The translations under genes and the position numbers were made by a program. From contig NZ_CP053562.1 in assembly GCF_002085925.2 (NCBI RefSeq), positions 1,654,001-1,718,000 of the forward strand: a stretch of DNA of 64,000 nucleotides, in the 5' to 3' direction. Shown here in pieces: positions 47,391 to 57,174 of this stretch; the stretch's first letter is position 1, and every line of letters starts with the position of its first letter. The notes below the pieces were generated by a model. That model did not search any database. It saw only the letters and a list, made by a program, of their open reading frames with translations, and was not told the origin of the DNA. Origin of the DNA: Thioclava electrotropha (GTDB taxonomy: Bacteria; Pseudomonadota; Alphaproteobacteria; Rhodobacterales; Rhodobacteraceae).

Positions 47391-49363
47391 CATTTCTCCA
47401 GCCGCGTGAGTTTTTCGTCCAGACCGAACAGCGTGCGAAATCCCAACGCGTCGCGCGCGCCCAAAGCCTGTGCGCCCTGGATGCTCAGGTGACCCGCATC
47501 GCGGTAAAGCGGCGTGCCGGCTTCCTCCAGCGGGCAGGTATCATCCGGGCAAAGGACGCCGATCAGATCGAGCACCCGCACGCCTTCGATCTCCTCCAGC
47601 CCGTCGAGCGCGGCGAAGGCCTGCGCGCGATAAGCCCGTGCCTCCGTCTGCCGCATCTCGCAGCGCGCGCGGGGGCCGAAGCTGAAAAGCCCACTTTCGG
47701 CCCGTTCGCGACAGGCGAAGAAATTCGTGCCGACCGACGGGGGCGGGCTGACCACGACGATCTGACGGTCGGGGCGTGCGATGGCCTGCACAGCCGCGTG
47801 CAAGGCGGCGCGGCCTCGGGCGAAACTCATTGCGACGGGGACGAGCCGGCCGCGTTCCATCGCCATGCCTTGCGGCTGGGTGCCGAGGATCTGCGCGACG
47901 GGGCTGGAAATGACGACGCGGGTGATCTCGGGATGGGCTTGCAGATAGGCTATGATTGCGGCGTTCGAGCGGATGCAGCCTTCGCCCCAGATGGCATCCT
48001 GACCGACCTCCGGCTGAATTTGGGACAGGCCGAGCACCGGCGCGCAGGCGGATTTCGTGGCCTGCGCGATGGGGCCGATCTCGGGAGGCACGGTCGCGGC
48101 CAGATGCATCGCGTAGCTGTCGCCCCATAGGAACGTGGTCGGACGCGGGCCTGTCGTGCACAGCGCCTCCGGGTCGAACGCCCCGGCGAAGTCGCAGCCC
48201 GGCGCGATCCCGGTATTGGCGGCCCCGAGCGCGAGGTAGTCGCGCGGAGGCGTGCGCAGGCCGGGCAGGGCGAGGGCTATCAGCCATAGCGCCACCGTCC
48301 CGCCAAGCGCCAGCCCCGCCGCGCGCGGCCATGAGGGCAGCGGCGCGCGATGCAGCGGCCGCTCGATCCCGATATGCAGCAGATGAGCGAGCCCCAGCGA
48401 GACCACGATAAGACTCAGCCGCAGCCAGAGCGGCAAAGGCGCATCCAGCCACGCATTTCGCGTCAGCGCGAAAAGCGGCCAATGCACGAGGTAGAGCGCA
48501 TAGGAAATCCCGCCGAGCCACAGCAGCGGTCGCGTCACCCAATGGCCGCCATTTATCCAGGCGGGCCGCGCCGCGATCACAAGCGCCGTGGCCCCGACCA
48601 CGATCAGCGCGTCCAGCCCCGGATGCACCGAGCCCCAACCCGCACCCGGCGCAATGGCGCAGACCACCAGCAAAACGATAAGCGCCAAGGGGCTGAGCAG
48701 GCGCAGCCAGCGCCCGGCACGCCTTTCGATCCGCGGCTCGAACAGCATCACCACCGCCCCGGCCATCAGCTCCCACGCCCGCGTCGGCAGCAGGAAAAAG
48801 CTCGCAACCGGGCTGCGCGGGGCCAAAACGAGGCAGCCGGCGAGGCTGATCGCTAGAGCCCCCAGCAAAAGCAACGGCCAGTGCCTGCGCGGTGTAATCA
48901 GCATGGCGAGGGGCGTGACGAGGTAGAACTGCTCCTCCAGCGACAGCGACCAGCTATGCAGAAGCGGGTTCAACTGCGCGCCGGCGGTGAAGTAATTCAC
49001 GCTCCGCCAAAGCGCGATATTCGAGGTGAAGCTCAACGCCGCCCCGAGCGTGTCGAGGAACCGCGCCATCTCGGTCTGCGACAGCAGCCACAGCGCGGCC
49101 ACGGCGGTTGCGAGATAGACGGCAAAGGCCGCAGGCAGCAGTCGCTTGGCGCGCGACAGGTAGAACGCGCGCAAGGAAAACCGCCCCTCCGCCAGCGCGC
49201 GCGCGATCATCCCGGTGATCAGGTAGCCCGAAATCACGAAGAAGATGTCGACCCCGAGATAGCCGCCCGCGAGGGAAAGATCCGCGTGATAGAGCACCAC
49301 CATCCCCACGGCGAGCGCGCGCAGCACCTGAATGTCGCGCCGATGGGGCAGACCCGCGCTCAT
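47390..49363 (-). CDS. OafA/YrhL-type acyltransferase with C-terminal SGNH domain
   Basis: Membrane O-acyltransferase of 657 residues, likely acetylating the exopolysaccharide on the periplasmic side. The acyltransferase-3 half has ten or so helices and the motifs RDIQVLRALAVGMVVLYHAD near 9-28, GGYLGVDIFFVISGYLIT near 33 and HSWSLSLEEQFYLV near 137. The C-terminal SGNH half carries the GDS serine in FLWGDSYAMHLAA near 410, and the catalytic Asp/His in DAGHLSIQGA near 625. It is the last gene of the operon, overlapping the FkbH-like gene by ATGA. Confidence 0.9.
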   Translation of the reverse strand: MSAGLPHRRDIQVLRALAVGMVVLYHADLSLAGGYLGVDIFFVISGYLITGMIARALAEGRFSLRAFYLSRAKRLLPAAFAVYLATAVAALWLLSQTEMARFLDTLGAALSFTSNIALWRSVNYFTAGAQLNPLLHSWSLSLEEQFYLVTPLAMLITPRRHWPLLLLGALAISLAGCLVLAPRSPVASFFLLPTRAWELMAGAVVMLFEPRIERRAGRWLRLLSPLALIVLLVVCAIAPGAGWGSVHPGLDALIVVGATALVIAARPAWINGGHWVTRPLLWLGGISYALYLVHWPLFALTRNAWLDAPLPLWLRLSLIVVSLGLAHLLHIGIERPLHRAPLPSWPRAAGLALGGTVALWLIALALPGLRTPPRDYLALGAANTGIAPGCDFAGAFDPEALCTTGPRPTTFLWGDSYAMHLAATVPPEIGPIAQATKSACAPVLGLSQIQPEVGQDAIWGEGCIRSNAAIIAYLQAHPEITRVVISSPVAQILGTQPQGMAMERGRLVPVAMSFARGRAALHAAVQAIARPDRQIVVVSPPPSVGTNFFACRERAESGLFSFGPRARCEMRQTEARAYRAQAFAALDGLEEIEGVRVLDLIGVLCPDDTCPLEEAGTPLYRDAGHLSIQGAQALGARDALGFRTLFGLDEKLTRLEK

Positions 49364-51372
49364 GCCGAGGCCTGTGCGGGGGGCGCGCGCAGGCCAGGCG
49401 CGATGTCGAGGGTCAGCCAATCGGGGATCAGATCTGGCCGCGGCTCCTGTGCCGTCCAGATCCCGTCCCGCAGCGTGAAGCCGTTCGCGGCATAGACGTC
49501 GCGGCAGGGCGCGTTGAGAGGGCTCTCGTTGATCCGTCCACGCAAGGGACGGCCCGACTGTGCCGCCAGCGCAGTCTGCAACAGCGCCGTCTCGATCCCG
49601 TAGCCGAAGGCCCGGCAACTCAGCACGAATTGGGTGATTTCACCCGCCTCGGCCCCATCCGCGATCACAAGCGCGCTGACGATCCCCATCGACCCGAACC
49701 TGTCACGCGCTTCGGCGATCAGAACGCGGCGAGAAGGATCGGATAGCTCCTTGGCCGAGATCGGCACTTGTGTCGTGTTGAACTGATTGGTGCGCGCGAT
49801 CAACTCACCCACCCGGGGCAGATCGCGCCGCTTGGCGATGCGGATCGCGACCCGCAGTCCAAGCTGGAGATAAGCGGCGCCGGGCTCTTCAGAAGGCGTG
49901 GCGACATAGGCCTGCCGCGCCGCCCGCGCTTGATAGAGCGTGGTACGGTCGGAACCCGCAAACGCTGCGCGCTGATCGGCCCAGTCGTCCAAGAGCTGCC
50001 ACGTCTCCAGCGCGTTCGGGTCAAGCGCCAGCAGCCCCGGACAACCGGCTTCGGCCAGCGCACGCTCATCGGCGCGATCGTCGAGAAAGACGAAGCTCTC
50101 GGGCGCGAGGTTCAGCCGCGCCGCGATCTTGGCGATATTGCCCGCTTTCGGCGCCCAGTCGATCTCGCGCGCGACGAAATCGGAGGCCCGCAGCGCAGCA
50201 CCCCGCCAATTGACATTTGCCGGATCGTTCTTCGAGGCCACCGCAAGCAGCACCCCGCGCGCCTTCAATCGCAGCAGCAGGGCCTGACGGTCGTGGTGAT
50301 GCGTGATCGGACCTTCGCCGATTTCGCCCGCCCAGAGCGTGTTATCGAGATCGCTCACCACGAGCTTACGCCGCGCAAGCAGATGCGCCGCACGGCAGGC
50401 GCGCAGATAGGGGCCGGATGCAAGCGATGCGGCCAATGCCGTGGGGTGCAGATCGCCCGCCTCGAAGAGAACGCGCCCCGCCGCCGGGCCCAGACGATGC
50501 GCCTCTGTGGCCTCCGGGATACGCAGAACAGGGCGCGCCGCCCGCTGCGCCAGCGCGTCGAGCCTCTCGTTCAGCCACGCCGCCACGCGGGCCCGCCTCT
50601 GCGCGCCGAAGCGATCCGCCATAGCGCCACGCCAGCCGGAAGCCTGCCGCGCGCCCGAGACTTCGTGCAGGTAAATCGGGGCATCGGTCCGCGCGAGGAG
50701 GTGGCATAGCGTCACCTCCACCTCATCCAATGCGGTGCGCAAGCCGGGCAGGTCGCGCGCCATCGGGCGCAGGACGGCACTGGGCGCGAGCGCGCGGGCA
50801 TAGCTCTGCGCGAAGCCGAAACCGAAGGGCGCGTAGAATACCAGATCGACCGGGCCAGCCTTATCCAGCGCGCGGCGCAATTCCGCCGCGTCGCGCTGGG
50901 CGCAGAGATGCGGCGTGATCGCGAGGCCCTCCGCCGCCGCCGCGATCTGAAGCTGGGTCGCGATGTCCCAGATCAGGCAATCCCCGATGAACAGCACCCG
51001 CAGCGCATGACCGGGCGGTCGGGCCAGTGTCTCGGTCAGGTGTGCCAAGCCTTGCACGAGCGTGGCGCGGGCAGCCTCCGACAGGCCCGGGCTCAGCCTG
51101 TCGTGCCAGCGTGCGGCGAGCGTGGTGTCGCAGGCCGCCTGTGTCTCGGAGAGCCGCGCGGCGCCATAGGTCAGCTTCAGCCACCCCGCCAGAGCCGCGA
51201 AGCCCTGCGCGGCCTCTCTCCGCGCGAGGTGATGCGCGAGCAAGGCGCAGCCCGTGCGCGCCTGCTGCAACGCCGCAGGGCCCGGCGCCTTCGCCAGCAC
51301 CTGCAATTCCCCGGCAAGGGCGTCGGCTTGCGCACGGATCGCGCGGGACAGCTCCAGCTCCCCGCCGTTCAT
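49360..51372 (-). CDS. FkbH-like HAD-GNAT protein
   Basis: A 670-residue cytoplasmic protein with three parts. The N-terminal FkbH/BF1531-like region (about 1-300) contains VLFIGDCLIWDIATQLQ near 128. The HAD-IIIC phosphatase core follows, with VVSDLDNTLWAGEIGEGPI near 330 and VFLDDRADERALAEAG near 405. The C-terminal GNAT-like domain (about 500-625) is RRDLPRVGELIARTNQFNTT and SMGIVSALVIAD. FkbH enzymes load glyceryl groups from 1,3-bisphosphoglycerate onto carrier proteins. In polysaccharide loci they are thought to supply acyl or glyceryl substituents. No carrier protein is adjacent. The ATG at 51372 overlaps the upstream stop as ATGA. Confidence 0.83.
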   Translation of the reverse strand: MNGGELELSRAIRAQADALAGELQVLAKAPGPAALQQARTGCALLAHHLARREAAQGFAALAGWLKLTYGAARLSETQAACDTTLAARWHDRLSPGLSEAARATLVQGLAHLTETLARPPGHALRVLFIGDCLIWDIATQLQIAAAAEGLAITPHLCAQRDAAELRRALDKAGPVDLVFYAPFGFGFAQSYARALAPSAVLRPMARDLPGLRTALDEVEVTLCHLLARTDAPIYLHEVSGARQASGWRGAMADRFGAQRRARVAAWLNERLDALAQRAARPVLRIPEATEAHRLGPAAGRVLFEAGDLHPTALAASLASGPYLRACRAAHLLARRKLVVSDLDNTLWAGEIGEGPITHHHDRQALLLRLKARGVLLAVASKNDPANVNWRGAALRASDFVAREIDWAPKAGNIAKIAARLNLAPESFVFLDDRADERALAEAGCPGLLALDPNALETWQLLDDWADQRAAFAGSDRTTLYQARAARQAYVATPSEEPGAAYLQLGLRVAIRIAKRRDLPRVGELIARTNQFNTTQVPISAKELSDPSRRVLIAEARDRFGSMGIVSALVIADGAEAGEITQFVLSCRAFGYGIETALLQTALAAQSGRPLRGRINESPLNAPCRDVYAANGFTLRDGIWTAQEPRPDLIPDWLTLDIAPGLRAPPAQASA

Positions 51373-52376
51373 CGCGCGGCTCTCCGGGGTTTCAGTCGCA
51401 ACCACGCGGTCAGCAGCCAAGGCGCAAGCGCGATCATCAACGCCTTCACCCAGAGCGCTTTCGGCGCGACCTGCCAATCCACCTGCGCCAGTCGCGCGAG
51501 TGCCAAGTCCCGATGGCCCGCGTTCGCCTGCCAGATCACCGCATGCAGGCAGGAATAGGCGTGAAACCGCGCCGCGCTCCGCCGTCGCGGCAAAGCGATA
51601 CGTCCGCGCGCGATCCAGTCCGCGAAGGTCTGATGCCAATGCGGCACCTCGCCTTGATGCGCACGCCAGCCGCTCGCGCTGTCTTCGATGTGGTAGCGGG
51701 CGACGGGGGCGGGGAGATAGGCAAACCGCGCCTCGCAGCCCAGCCGAAACCACGTGTCGCTGTCCTCGCCGACCGTGACGCCTTCGGGAAATCCGCCTGC
51801 GCGGATAAGCGCGCCGCGGCGGATCATCACCGAGGAGGCGGTAACCTCTGGCCCGCCCCGAACCAGATGCGCGAAGTAATCGGTCAGGAAAAGTACCGGA
51901 GCCTCGGCAAGCTCAGGCGCGGGCGATGTGTCCTGCCCCGCGTGGCACACCTCGCCGAAGATCACCTCCGCCCCCGGGATCGCCCGTCTTGCGCGCTCGA
52001 ACGCGGCCAGCGCGCCCGGCAGATAGGCGTCATCGGCGTCGAGAAAGGCGATCCAGTCGCGCCGCGCCGCCCGCATCCCGGCATTGCGAGCGGCACTCAC
52101 GCCGCGATTGTCCTGCCGGATCAGACGGATGGTAAGCGGCGAACGCGCGGCGATCCGCTCCACGAGTGCGGCGCCCTCGTCGTTGGAACCGTCGTCGATC
52201 ACCACCACCTCGGCGGGCGCAGGCCTTTGCGCCTCGATCGAGGCGAGCGTCCGCGCGATGAAAGGCGCCTTGTCATGCAGCGGGATCACAACGCTCAGAT
52301 CGGCGCAGCGGTCGGGCCCGGCGCTGGGCGTACAGAGGCGGGGCGTGCGGTCCATCCTTGGCGAAAGCGCGGTCAT
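51369..52376 (-). CDS. Family 2 glycosyltransferase
   Basis: A 335-residue GT-A-fold transferase, cytoplasmic face. The N-terminal nucleotide-sugar domain has LSVVIPLHDKAPFIARTLAS near residue 27, VVVIDDGSNDEG near 57 and the metal-binding DADDAYLPGAL near 112. The acceptor-side motif VGEDSDTWFRLG is near 195. A C-terminal hydrophobic stretch (MIALAPWLLTAWLRL near 315) may associate with the membrane. It is the only GT2 of the locus. The ATG at 52376 overlaps the upstream pyruvyltransferase stop. Confidence 0.88.
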   Translation of the reverse strand: MTALSPRMDRTPRLCTPSAGPDRCADLSVVIPLHDKAPFIARTLASIEAQRPAPAEVVVIDDGSNDEGAALVERIAARSPLTIRLIRQDNRGVSAARNAGMRAARRDWIAFLDADDAYLPGALAAFERARRAIPGAEVIFGEVCHAGQDTSPAPELAEAPVLFLTDYFAHLVRGGPEVTASSVMIRRGALIRAGGFPEGVTVGEDSDTWFRLGCEARFAYLPAPVARYHIEDSASGWRAHQGEVPHWHQTFADWIARGRIALPRRRSAARFHAYSCLHAVIWQANAGHRDLALARLAQVDWQVAPKALWVKALMIALAPWLLTAWLRLKPRRAAR

Positions 52377-53263
52377 GCGAAGGCGACCTCCTCGGCGAAT
52401 TGGGTAAAGGCGCGGGCCAGTCCGGCGATCGCGCCGTCGATAGCATCTTGCGGGGCGCAGCTCGCGAGGGCACGAAGATCGGCAAGGTTTTCCAAGCCCG
52501 TAAGAGCCACGGGGTTCCAGCCGCGCCGGGCCACCGCGCTGGCGTAATCGTCGAATTTGAACCGCCCGCCGATCAGCCCCGGCGCAGCCAGCCAGATCGC
52601 GGGCAGGCCAAGCGCATCCGCCGCGATCAGCCCGTGCAGCGAGGCCGAGGCGATACGTTCGCAAGAGGCGATCTGCGCGATCACTCGTGCGGGAGGCGCG
52701 GCGGGCGAGATCACCCGGATTGCCGCCCCGTGCCGCGCTTTCAACGCTGCAAAACCCGGCGCGTCGAGATGGGCGTGATGGGCCATGAGCCCGAAGGCTT
52801 GGCTCGGCGCGGGCAGGGCGGGTCGTTTCTCGGTCCCTCCAACGAGAAGCCGCGTCGCGTAAAGTCCGGGATCGCCGAGGGTCACGCTATGGCCCAGCCC
52901 TTCGATCCGGTCCCGGCTCAGCGCGCCGCGCAGCCCCACAATCCGCGCCCCGGTGAAGCGCCGTGTGCTGCGCGCATTGATGAACCCGGAGCCGAGGATC
53001 GTGCCGCGATATTGTTCGGTCAGGTGTTCGAGCACCGATCCGGTCGCGGTCAGTTGCGCGCGGTCGGGATAGGCATGGACCGGGGTGAAGCCGTGATGCC
53101 GCAGGATCGCGGGCGTCAGCAGATCGCCGAAATTCAGCGTCTCGCGAAACCAATAGGCGCTGAGCCCGTTGCCCCGCGCGAGTGCAAGGCCCTGCTGGGG
53201 CAGCCGCTCGGTAAGATGATAGCTCATCAGCCGGTCGATCCGGTGGCGCAGCATGAGGCTCAT
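52373..53263 (-). CDS. Polysaccharide pyruvyl transferase family protein
   Basis: A 296-residue protein of the family that adds ketal-linked pyruvate from phosphoenolpyruvate to sugar residues. Recognisable segments are YWFRETLNFGDLLTPAILRH near 37, GSVLEHL and ILGSGFINARSTRRF near 75-100, VGLRGALSRDRIEG near 107 and IASASLHGLIAADALGLPAI near 230 at the C-terminal donor site. It gives the polymer an acidic group, if active. The ATG at 53263 overlaps the GT4 stop (ATGA). The longer frame to 53689 lies within that GT and is rejected. Confidence 0.85.
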   Translation of the reverse strand: MSLMLRHRIDRLMSYHLTERLPQQGLALARGNGLSAYWFRETLNFGDLLTPAILRHHGFTPVHAYPDRAQLTATGSVLEHLTEQYRGTILGSGFINARSTRRFTGARIVGLRGALSRDRIEGLGHSVTLGDPGLYATRLLVGGTEKRPALPAPSQAFGLMAHHAHLDAPGFAALKARHGAAIRVISPAAPPARVIAQIASCERIASASLHGLIAADALGLPAIWLAAPGLIGGRFKFDDYASAVARRGWNPVALTGLENLADLRALASCAPQDAIDGAIAGLARAFTQFAEEVAFA

Positions 53264-54477
53264 TCGCCCGCCCTCCCGATGAGGTTGGCGATAGGCTCGG
53301 GGTCTTGGGGTGCAGCGGCGTGGCCGCTCCGCCCGGCCTCCGCACGCAGGGCCGCGGCCTGCCGATAAAGCGCCGCCATCTGCGCCCCGACCTGCGGCCA
53401 GAGATAGGCCCGGGCCACAAGCGCCCGCCCGCGCGCGCCCATCGCCGCCCGCTCGGGCGCAGTCGTTGCACCAAGCGCGGCAATCGCACCGCCCAAGCCC
53501 GCCAGATCGGGCGCGACCCACCAGCCGCAGCCCGCCTTGGCCAGTTCCGCCCAAGGGCTGCCGGTCGTGGCAATCACGGGGCGCGCGGCGGCCAGCGCTT
53601 CGGCCACAACGGTGCCGAAATTCTCGGTATGGCTCGGCAGGATCAGCGCATCCGCCGCCGCGATTTCCGCCTGTTTCGCAGCACCCCACACCGGTCCTGC
53701 GAGGGTGATGCGCTCTGCCGCGTCCCGCTCGGCGGCGCGCGCGCTAAGCGCCGGGGTCAGGCCGTCCTCGTCGGGGCCTGCGATCCGCAGCTCCCAATCG
53801 CGCGGCGCGCAGGCGGCGAAGGCGCGGATCAGCGTGTCGAGGTTCTTGACCCGGTGCAGCCGCCCGAGAAACAGGAGGCGTTTGCGCCCATTCGGGCTGC
53901 GCGACGGGGGGGACGTAATCTGCGGCGGCAAGGCGATCCCCAGCGGAACCTGCGCGATCCGCGCGACCGGGCAGTGGCTTGCGATCGCCTCCGCCTCGGC
54001 TTGCGAGGTGACGTGCAACAGCTCCGCCCGCGACAGATCGCGGCGCTGATACAGGTGCCACGCGAGGTCTTTCTTGCGCCGCTTGTGCGCCCGCGCCCAC
54101 GGCAGCAGCATCCCGTGCGGGCTAACAATCCGGCCCAGCCCCAGATCGGCCGCGAGGCGCAGCCCCGCATGGTTCAGCGGATCCCACAGCCCATGGCTAT
54201 GCACCACGATCCGCGCGCCGGCCCTCACTTGCGCACGCATCCCGGCCATCGCTCGTGCGAGCTGCGCGACGTTCGGACCTTGCGTGGGCACGACGCGCAG
54301 GCAGCGCTCGGCGATCTCCGCGTCCGGGTCGAAGGCACGGGTCAGAAAGCGGCTCGCGATGCCCTGCGCGGCGAGCGCCTCCGCCAGAGCGGGCGCATTG
54401 GCCGCGATCCCACCGGCACTGCGGCGCAGGTCCGGCACAACATGCAGAACGGTGATCTCAGGCGGGGGAGAGGTCAT
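53260..54477 (-). CDS. Family 4-type glycosyltransferase (a)
   Basis: A 405-residue GT-B protein. The acceptor domain begins MTSPPPEITVLHVVPDLRRS with a Gly-rich SAGGIAANAPALAEAL loop near 20. HSHGLWDPLNHAGL is near 93. The donor site has LLFLGRLHRVKNLDTLIRAF near 205, PSHTENFGTVVAEALAAARP near 290 (the E-x7-E pair) and VIATTGSPW. It overlaps the end of the preceding gene by 20 bases, a rarer junction in this otherwise ATGA-coupled operon. Confidence 0.9.
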   Translation of the reverse strand: MTSPPPEITVLHVVPDLRRSAGGIAANAPALAEALAAQGIASRFLTRAFDPDAEIAERCLRVVPTQGPNVAQLARAMAGMRAQVRAGARIVVHSHGLWDPLNHAGLRLAADLGLGRIVSPHGMLLPWARAHKRRKKDLAWHLYQRRDLSRAELLHVTSQAEAEAIASHCPVARIAQVPLGIALPPQITSPPSRSPNGRKRLLFLGRLHRVKNLDTLIRAFAACAPRDWELRIAGPDEDGLTPALSARAAERDAAERITLAGPVWGAAKQAEIAAADALILPSHTENFGTVVAEALAAARPVIATTGSPWAELAKAGCGWWVAPDLAGLGGAIAALGATTAPERAAMGARGRALVARAYLWPQVGAQMAALYRQAAALRAEAGRSGHAAAPQDPEPIANLIGRAGE

Positions 54478-55612
54478 GGGAGAACTCCGGTTGAGGCGTC
54501 GGGTCGGCAGAGAGATGGTCCGCAGCCGCGGTCGCGAGGGCGGCGGTGAACCGGGCGGGGGCGAAGCGCGTGACGTTGGCCCGCAGGGCGGCGCTGAGCC
54601 GGGATTGCAGGCCCGCGTCGCGCGACAGGGCCAGCAGGCGGCGCGCGGCCTCTGCCTCGTCCGAAAAGCGGCAGTCTGGGGCGGAGACGATCTCGTCCTG
54701 TCCGGTCCCGCGCGGCACCAGAGGGATCATCCCGCTCGCGGCCATCTCGGCGGTGGCGATGCCAAAGGCCTCCACCTCGCAGCAATTCAGCCCGTAGCGC
54801 AGCAATCCCAAAAGCGCGGTTTTCGCGGCACCGCTCTGAGGGGGCAGCCGTTCGATCCAATTCTGCCCAGCGATCAGCGCGCGAATACGGGCCATGTAAT
54901 CGGGCGGTCCGTCGGGCCCGGCGATCACGAGCCTGCCGCGAAACCCTTGGGCACGAGCGTGCGCGACGATGGCGATGGCCCGCTCGATCCGTTTTTCCGG
55001 TGCGATCCGCCCGAAAATCAGCACATCCTCGCGCCGCGTGGCCCAGTCGCGGATCGGGCCGGGGACGGCGGCCAGCGCCACCGGCGGGGAGATCACACGG
55101 ACCCGGCCGGGGCAAAGCGGGGCACTCGCCGCAGCCAGCCAGCGCGAATTGGCGATTACGGTGTCATCGGGGCGCGGGCCGAGGGCGGGGCCGTCGATCA
55201 CGCGGCGCAGGATCTTTGCGCGCGGGCCCGTTTGCCCTGCCAGCGCGGGATGCCAATCGCGGGCAGAGAGCAGATGCAGCGCGGGCGCGTTCCAGCGGCG
55301 GACGCCTGACAGCGAAACCCGCAGATCGTAGGCCCGCCCGAGCGTTGCCAGCGCCCGGTTGAACCGCGCGGCCTCAATCGTGCCGATGCGGCTTCGCGCG
55401 GGGAGGGTGAGAACCCGCAGATCGCTGGGAGAGAGGTCGGTGCCCGCCAGCGCGTTGAGCGCTTCGCAGTCGAAGCTGCCACGCGTGACGAGGGTCAGAT
55501 CGAACCGCTCGCGCAGCGCCACGAGCGTCCAGGCGGCCACCGCCTCGGCCCCGCCGCGCCCCCAGATCCCATGGGCGAGCACGGCGCGCGGTTTTTTGGA
55601 CGGCGCGCTCAT
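54458..55612 (-). CDS. Family 4-type glycosyltransferase (b)
   Basis: A 384-residue GT-B protein beginning MSAPSKKPRAVLAHGIWGRG with GGAEAVAAWTLVALRERFD. DVLIFGRIAPEKRIERAIAI near 205 is the GT4 nucleotide-binding start. VEAFGIATAEMAASGMIPLV near 290 holds the E-x7-E. Sequence between 100 and 180 has a weaker match to the GT4 norm, so the donor sugar cannot be guessed. Coupled to the upstream flippase by an ATGA overlap at 55609-55612. Confidence 0.85.
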   Translation of the reverse strand: MSAPSKKPRAVLAHGIWGRGGAEAVAAWTLVALRERFDLTLVTRGSFDCEALNALAGTDLSPSDLRVLTLPARSRIGTIEAARFNRALATLGRAYDLRVSLSGVRRWNAPALHLLSARDWHPALAGQTGPRAKILRRVIDGPALGPRPDDTVIANSRWLAAASAPLCPGRVRVISPPVALAAVPGPIRDWATRREDVLIFGRIAPEKRIERAIAIVAHARAQGFRGRLVIAGPDGPPDYMARIRALIAGQNWIERLPPQSGAAKTALLGLLRYGLNCCEVEAFGIATAEMAASGMIPLVPRGTGQDEIVSAPDCRFSDEAEAARRLLALSRDAGLQSRLSAALRANVTRFAPARFTAALATAAADHLSADPTPQPEFSHDLSPA

Positions 55613-57174
55613 GCCGGTCCCTCCGTCGGGCGGCGTCGCAGGAGTGCAGTCAGCCGCGCGCGTTCCGGCGCGCTCAGCCCCAGCCGCCAGCTTGCCCCGA
55701 GCCAGAGCGCCCCGCAGAGCCCGAGGCTCAGCGCCAGCCGCGCCGCACCTTCGGGCAACAGTCCCTGCACCAGCGCCGCGCCAAGCGCCGCGGGCAGCGC
55801 GCTCGCCAGAACGGGAAGCAACGTCTCGCGCGCCCAGCGTGTGGCGCTGCCGGGGGAGAGACGGGTCAGAAGCACGATGCGAAGCGCGGCGATGGTGACG
55901 GTGGCGGCGAGGGCGACCCAGAGAGCCGCGCCGATCTCGCCACTGGCCCGACCGGCGAGAAAGGCCGCGGGCAGGCTCATCACCGCAAGCGCCGCGCCCC
56001 AGCCCTGCATCCATGCGATGCGACCGCGCGCGAGGAACGCCAGCCCCAAGCCCGCGCTTAACTGATCGAGCGCGAGTGCCGCCAGCATCAGCCGCACCAC
56101 CATCACCATCTCGGGGTTGCTGCGGCCCAGCCAGAGCGACAGCAGCGCCGGGGCGTTCACCGCCATCGGGATCGCCGCCCCGAACGTGATAAGCGCAGCG
56201 GTCCGGCTGGCGACCAGCGCGCCGGTGACGCTGCCGTCAGAGCCTCTTGCGGCATGATCGGCATAGAGGCGCGGGGCCAGAACCTGACGTGTGGCCTCGG
56301 CGAATTGGCGCAAAGCGGCGGGGAGTTGGTTGCCCAGCCCATAGGCCGCGCTCGCGACCGGACCGCCCAGCGCCGCCATCAGAAGAACCATGCCCTGCGC
56401 GCGTGCACTCGCCGCCAGCCCGCCAAGAACCGACCACGACAGGAGCGCGGTCTGGCCGCGGGCGGGGCGGATGTTCAGGATCCAGCGCAGATGCAGCCGC
56501 GTCTCGGGCAGGGATTTGCGCGCCTGCCACGCCCCCGCAAGGGTTACGCTCAGGCTCAGCCCGGCGGACAGCGCGGCGAAAGCGGCAAGCGGCGGCGTAG
56601 TCTGCCCGCCGAGGAGATAGGCCACCGGGATCAGCGCCACCGCCCGCGCCAGATCGAGCGCCGCAAACAGGCCGAACCGTTCGCGCGCCTGCAAGGCGAT
56701 CTCGTACGGGGCGAGCGCGATCGCGACGACGCTCGCCGCCAGAATGCAAAAGAAGGCGATCCGGGCCTGATCCGCCAGCGCGGGGGGGAGATCGAACAGC
56801 CGCGCCAGCGCGGATGGACCAAGTATTGCACCGATCCCCGCCACGCCGAGCGCGACCCGCAGATGCAGCCCGATCAGCGCGTTGAAGATACGCGGGCGCT
56901 GAGCCAGCGGCGCAAGGGAGAGCGCCCGCAGCGTCGTGCTTTGCAGGGCGCCGGTCACAATGCTCGCGATCAGCGCCAGGGCGATTGCTGCAAGATAGGC
57001 GCCCATCGCTTCGACCCCCAAAGCGGCGAGCGCGAAGCGGGTGCTCAGGAACCGTGCGACCAGTCCGCCTCCGATCTGTCCCCATGCGATCGCCCCATTG
57101 CGCATCGCACGCGACGGAGGTGTTTGTGGTGAGGAGGAAGGCAAAGGCCGGGGGGACGATACGGAGACGCTCAT
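55609..57174 (-). CDS. Polysaccharide flippase (Wzx-like, MATE/MOP superfamily)
   Basis: A 521-residue membrane protein with about twelve to fourteen helices and no soluble domain. It begins with a Pro/Ser-rich tail (SSPRPLPSSSPQTPPS) and then MRNGAIAWGQIGGGLVARFL, the first helix. ASAAYGLGNQLPAALRQFAE near 245 and other Gly/Ala-rich helices fit Wzx/RfbX transporters that flip lipid-linked repeat units. No cytochrome or ATPase motif is present. ATGA-coupled to the neighbours; start at the ATG at 57174. Confidence 0.85.
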   Translation of the reverse strand: MSVSVSSPRPLPSSSPQTPPSRAMRNGAIAWGQIGGGLVARFLSTRFALAALGVEAMGAYLAAIALALIASIVTGALQSTTLRALSLAPLAQRPRIFNALIGLHLRVALGVAGIGAILGPSALARLFDLPPALADQARIAFFCILAASVVAIALAPYEIALQARERFGLFAALDLARAVALIPVAYLLGGQTTPPLAAFAALSAGLSLSVTLAGAWQARKSLPETRLHLRWILNIRPARGQTALLSWSVLGGLAASARAQGMVLLMAALGGPVASAAYGLGNQLPAALRQFAEATRQVLAPRLYADHAARGSDGSVTGALVASRTAALITFGAAIPMAVNAPALLSLWLGRSNPEMVMVVRLMLAALALDQLSAGLGLAFLARGRIAWMQGWGAALAVMSLPAAFLAGRASGEIGAALWVALAATVTIAALRIVLLTRLSPGSATRWARETLLPVLASALPAALGAALVQGLLPEGAARLALSLGLCGALWLGASWRLGLSAPERARLTALLRRRPTEGPA

